Below, piece after piece: positions 5,949-7,323 of a DNA stretch of 7,323 nucleotides (positions are counted from its first letter, which is position 1; each line of letters opens with the position of its first letter). The notes under the pieces were generated by a model. The model was not told the DNA's origin. It was given only the letters and a program-made list of their open reading frames with translations, and did no database searches. The DNA is from Acidobacteriota bacterium. GTDB taxonomy: Bacteria; Acidobacteriota; Thermoanaerobaculia; Thermoanaerobaculales; Sulfomarinibacteraceae. Location of the stretch: NCBI GenBank assembly GCA_030637805.1, contig DAOWFV010000022.1, forward strand, positions 1 through 7,323, given 5' to 3'. The translations under genes were made by a program, and so were the position numbers.

Positions 5949-6191
5949 ATGCGCTCATCTGCCCCAAGCAATCGGCTGCCGCTCGATGCGCTCCTCCAGC
6001 GCATGTTGGATCCCTCCTTCACCGCCAGCCATCGCCGGCGTCTGTCCTTCCGTGAGACGAGTCCGCACGTCAACCCGGTGATGCTCGCCGTGGCCTCGAA
6101 CGACTCGTTCTATGTGAGTGCGTGGCGCGATCACGCCCGCGAGTGCGGCGCCTGCGCGCAGCTTTTCGAGTACTTCGGTCTTGATCTCTGA
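5949..6191 (+). CDS. Small protein with Hx3Cx2C zinc-binding anti-sigma-like motif
   Basis: The protein has 80 residues, no signal peptide and no membrane helix. The C-terminus holds His62-x3-Cys66-x2-Cys69 (DHARECGACAQLFEYFGL), the spacing of the zinc-binding anti-sigma (ZAS) family such as RsrA and ChrR. His40 or His28 upstream could supply a fourth ligand. Most ZAS proteins are longer or carry a membrane or cupin domain, so this would be a minimal soluble form. A perfect TATAAT and AGGAGG support it as a real gene with its own promoter. It lies 147 bp after the response regulator and ends 24 bp before the convergent mnmA stop. No ECF sigma gene is visible in the window, so the partner is unknown. 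The motif could also be a plain zinc site in an unrelated small protein. Confidence 0.7.
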   Translation: MRSSAPSNRLPLDALLQRMLDPSFTASHRRRLSFRETSPHVNPVMLAVASNDSFYVSAWRDHARECGACAQLFEYFGLDL

Positions 6192-6196
6192 GGAAA

Positions 6197-6224
6197 ATTC
6201 TGAATTCTCAATTCCTCACTCCGG
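6197..6224. repeat. AT-rich heptad repeat between the small gene and mnmA
   Basis: ATTCTGA, ATTCTCA and ATTCCTC follow each other without gaps (6197, 6204, 6211), and a fourth degenerate unit begins at 6218. The mnmA stop codon (6216-6218 on the minus strand) falls inside the array. The 7-bp period is the same as in the GC-richer arrays of element B, but the unit differs. Confidence 0.5.
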
Positions 6225-7289
6225 TGCCTTCTCCCACGCGATCTCGCCACCGCCAAGACACTCCTCGCCGTCGTAGAGAACGGCGAACTGGCCGGGAGCG
6301 ATGCCCGAGTCGGCGTCGTCGGTGAGCTCGACCGTCAGGGCGCCCCCCTGCCCGGTGTGCACCGTGCAGGCTGCGAGGCGTTCTCCGTGGCGGACGCGCA
6401 CCTCGAGGTAGCGCCTCGTGGATGGCTCGGCGACCCAGTGTGGATGGGGGATGCAGAAGCGGTCGCGAGCGTACGTCGCGAGCTCGTTGCTGTGGGCTAC
6501 CACGACGAGGTCCCGGTCGGTGTCCTTGGCGACGACGTACCACGGCCCACCGGCGAGCCCCAGTCCCTTGCGCTGGCCGATGGTGTGGAACCAGGTTCCT
6601 CTGTGCTCGCCGAGAACCCGTCCGGTGCCCGCCTCGCGGATCTCACCCGGGCGCTCGCCGAGGTGGTGACGCACGAAGTCGTTGAATGGAACTCGGCCGA
6701 GAAAACAGATGCCCTGGCTGTCGGGACGGTCGGCGTTGGCGAGGTCGAGACGCCGAGCCTCGGCGCGGACCTCGTTCTTTCTAAGATCGCCGATGGGGAA
6801 GAGACTGCGCGCCAGTTGCTCCTGGCGCAGCTGGCACAGAAAGTAGGTCTGATCCTTGAGGCGGTCCGCTCCCTTGAGAAGCCGAACCATCCCTTCGCGA
6901 ACACTCGTGCGCGCGTGGTGACCGGAGGCGATAAGATCGAAGCGTCCGCCCACCCGATCGACGAGCGCGCCGAACTTGATCTGCCGGTTGCAGATGACGT
7001 CGGGGCTCGGGGTATGTCCTCCGCGGAGCTCCTTGATGGCATAAGCGACGACCGTGTTGAGATACTCCTGCTGGAGCGAGAGGACCTCCAGCGGGACGCC
7101 GGCGACGGCACACACGTCGCGTACGTAAGCGAGGTCGTCCTCCCAGGGACAATGACCAAGGTAGGCGAGCTCGGCCTCGAGCCAGATCTTGAGGTAGAAG
7201 GCGGTGAGCTCGTGCCGTCTCTCCTCGGCGAGACGCATCAGCGCCACCGAGGAATCGACACAACCCGACACGAGCACTGCCACTCTCAT
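6216..7289 (-). CDS. mnmA: tRNA-specific 2-thiouridylase MnmA
   Basis: The protein has 357 residues, normal for the family. MnmA activates U34 of the tRNAs for Lys, Glu and Gln with ATP and replaces O2 with sulfur supplied by a persulfide relay, which aids decoding and frame maintenance. Seen here: an N-terminal PP-loop (8-14), FYLKIW and CPWEDDL (31-53) typical of the plant/chloroplast branch, TPSPDVICN with Cys100, SGHHAR (122-127), KDQTYFL (145-151) and DSQGICFLG with Cys195. Cys100 and Cys195 correspond to the catalytic cysteines of E. coli MnmA (Cys102 and Cys199). The C-terminal part holds HTIGQRKGLG and a beta-barrel. The PP-loop reads SGCVDSSV instead of SGGVDSSV (Cys10, codon TGT at 7262-7260), one base from glycine. 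The start ATG at 7289 has no Shine-Dalgarno but has TATCCT 6 bp upstream. It is convergent with the small gene. Confidence 0.95.
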   Translation of the reverse strand: MRVAVLVSGCVDSSVALMRLAEERRHELTAFYLKIWLEAELAYLGHCPWEDDLAYVRDVCAVAGVPLEVLSLQQEYLNTVVAYAIKELRGGHTPSPDVICNRQIKFGALVDRVGGRFDLIASGHHARTSVREGMVRLLKGADRLKDQTYFLCQLRQEQLARSLFPIGDLRKNEVRAEARRLDLANADRPDSQGICFLGRVPFNDFVRHHLGERPGEIREAGTGRVLGEHRGTWFHTIGQRKGLGLAGGPWYVVAKDTDRDLVVVAHSNELATYARDRFCIPHPHWVAEPSTRRYLEVRVRHGERLAACTVHTGQGGALTVELTDDADSGIAPGQFAVLYDGEECLGGGEIAWEKAPE

Positions 7290-7295
7290 GGGTTC

Positions 7296-7301
7296 AGGAT
7301 A
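7296..7301 (-). promoter_or_regulatory. Possible -10 box for leaderless mnmA
   Basis: On the minus strand TATCCT is followed by GAACCC and then ATG 7289, the same 6-bp spacing seen before the kinase gene. It matches TATAAT at 4 of 6, including the key A2 and T6. The -35 region would lie at the very edge of the window or beyond it. Confidence 0.35.
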
Positions 7302-7307
7302 CCGATG

Positions 7308-7323
7308 GAATTAGGAATTCTGA
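7308..7323. repeat. Partial AT-rich heptad repeat at the right edge
   Basis: GAATTAG followed by GAATTCT then GA has a 7-bp period and is cut by the window end. Relative to 6197-6224 it is in inverted orientation, so mnmA is bracketed by the same kind of repeat. Confidence 0.35.

Overview
The window is GC-rich bacterial chromosome with compact genes. The taxon cannot be fixed from sequence alone. A cyclic-nucleotide-like/PATAN (DUF4388) protein, a PDZ-multi-TM-GAF-PAS histidine kinase with an NtrC-type partner, an MnmA resembling the plant/chloroplast branch, and gene starts that look leaderless together suggest Acidobacteriota or a related uncultured lineage. This placement is inference. No phage, transposase, CRISPR or RNA gene was recognised.

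Layout. 1-310 is non-coding and is mostly a long imperfect palindrome (repeat element A, 35-301). 338-1387 (+) encodes a cytoplasmic CNB-like + PATAN signalling protein. 1388-1764 is non-coding and is mostly repeat element B (1437-1734). B has the same two ends as A but a different inside: two oppositely oriented arrays of a 7-bp repeat around a unique core of about 70 bp that carries promoter-like motifs. 1765-4440 (+) encodes a ten-helix PDZ/GAF/PAS sensor histidine kinase. It overlaps by 28 bp its partner, an NtrC-type sigma-54 activator (4413-5801, +). After a 147-bp gap with a good -10 box and a strong Shine-Dalgarno comes an 80-residue protein with the zinc-binding anti-sigma motif Hx3Cx2C (5949-6191, +). 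The convergent gene mnmA (6216-7289, -), for tRNA U34 2-thiolation, fills the right end and has AT-rich 7-bp repeats at both ends.

How the genes fit together. The kinase and regulator form a complete two-component system: extracytoplasmic PDZ, membrane bundle, GAF/PAS, His680, then Asp55 and a GAFTGA ATPase that would remodel sigma-54 polymerase. Its stimulus and targets cannot be read here. The CNB-PATAN protein upstream and the ZAS-like small protein downstream are plausible accessory signalling parts, but nothing in the sequence links them to the system directly. mnmA is an unrelated housekeeping gene.

The most unusual signal is outside the genes. Two elements share terminal inverted repeats and carry unrelated interiors, and their ends lie at an identical distance (19 bp) from -10-like hexamers that in turn lie 6 bp before an ATG. 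Four gene starts show a -10-like box 6-7 bp before the ATG, which is the pattern of leaderless transcription.
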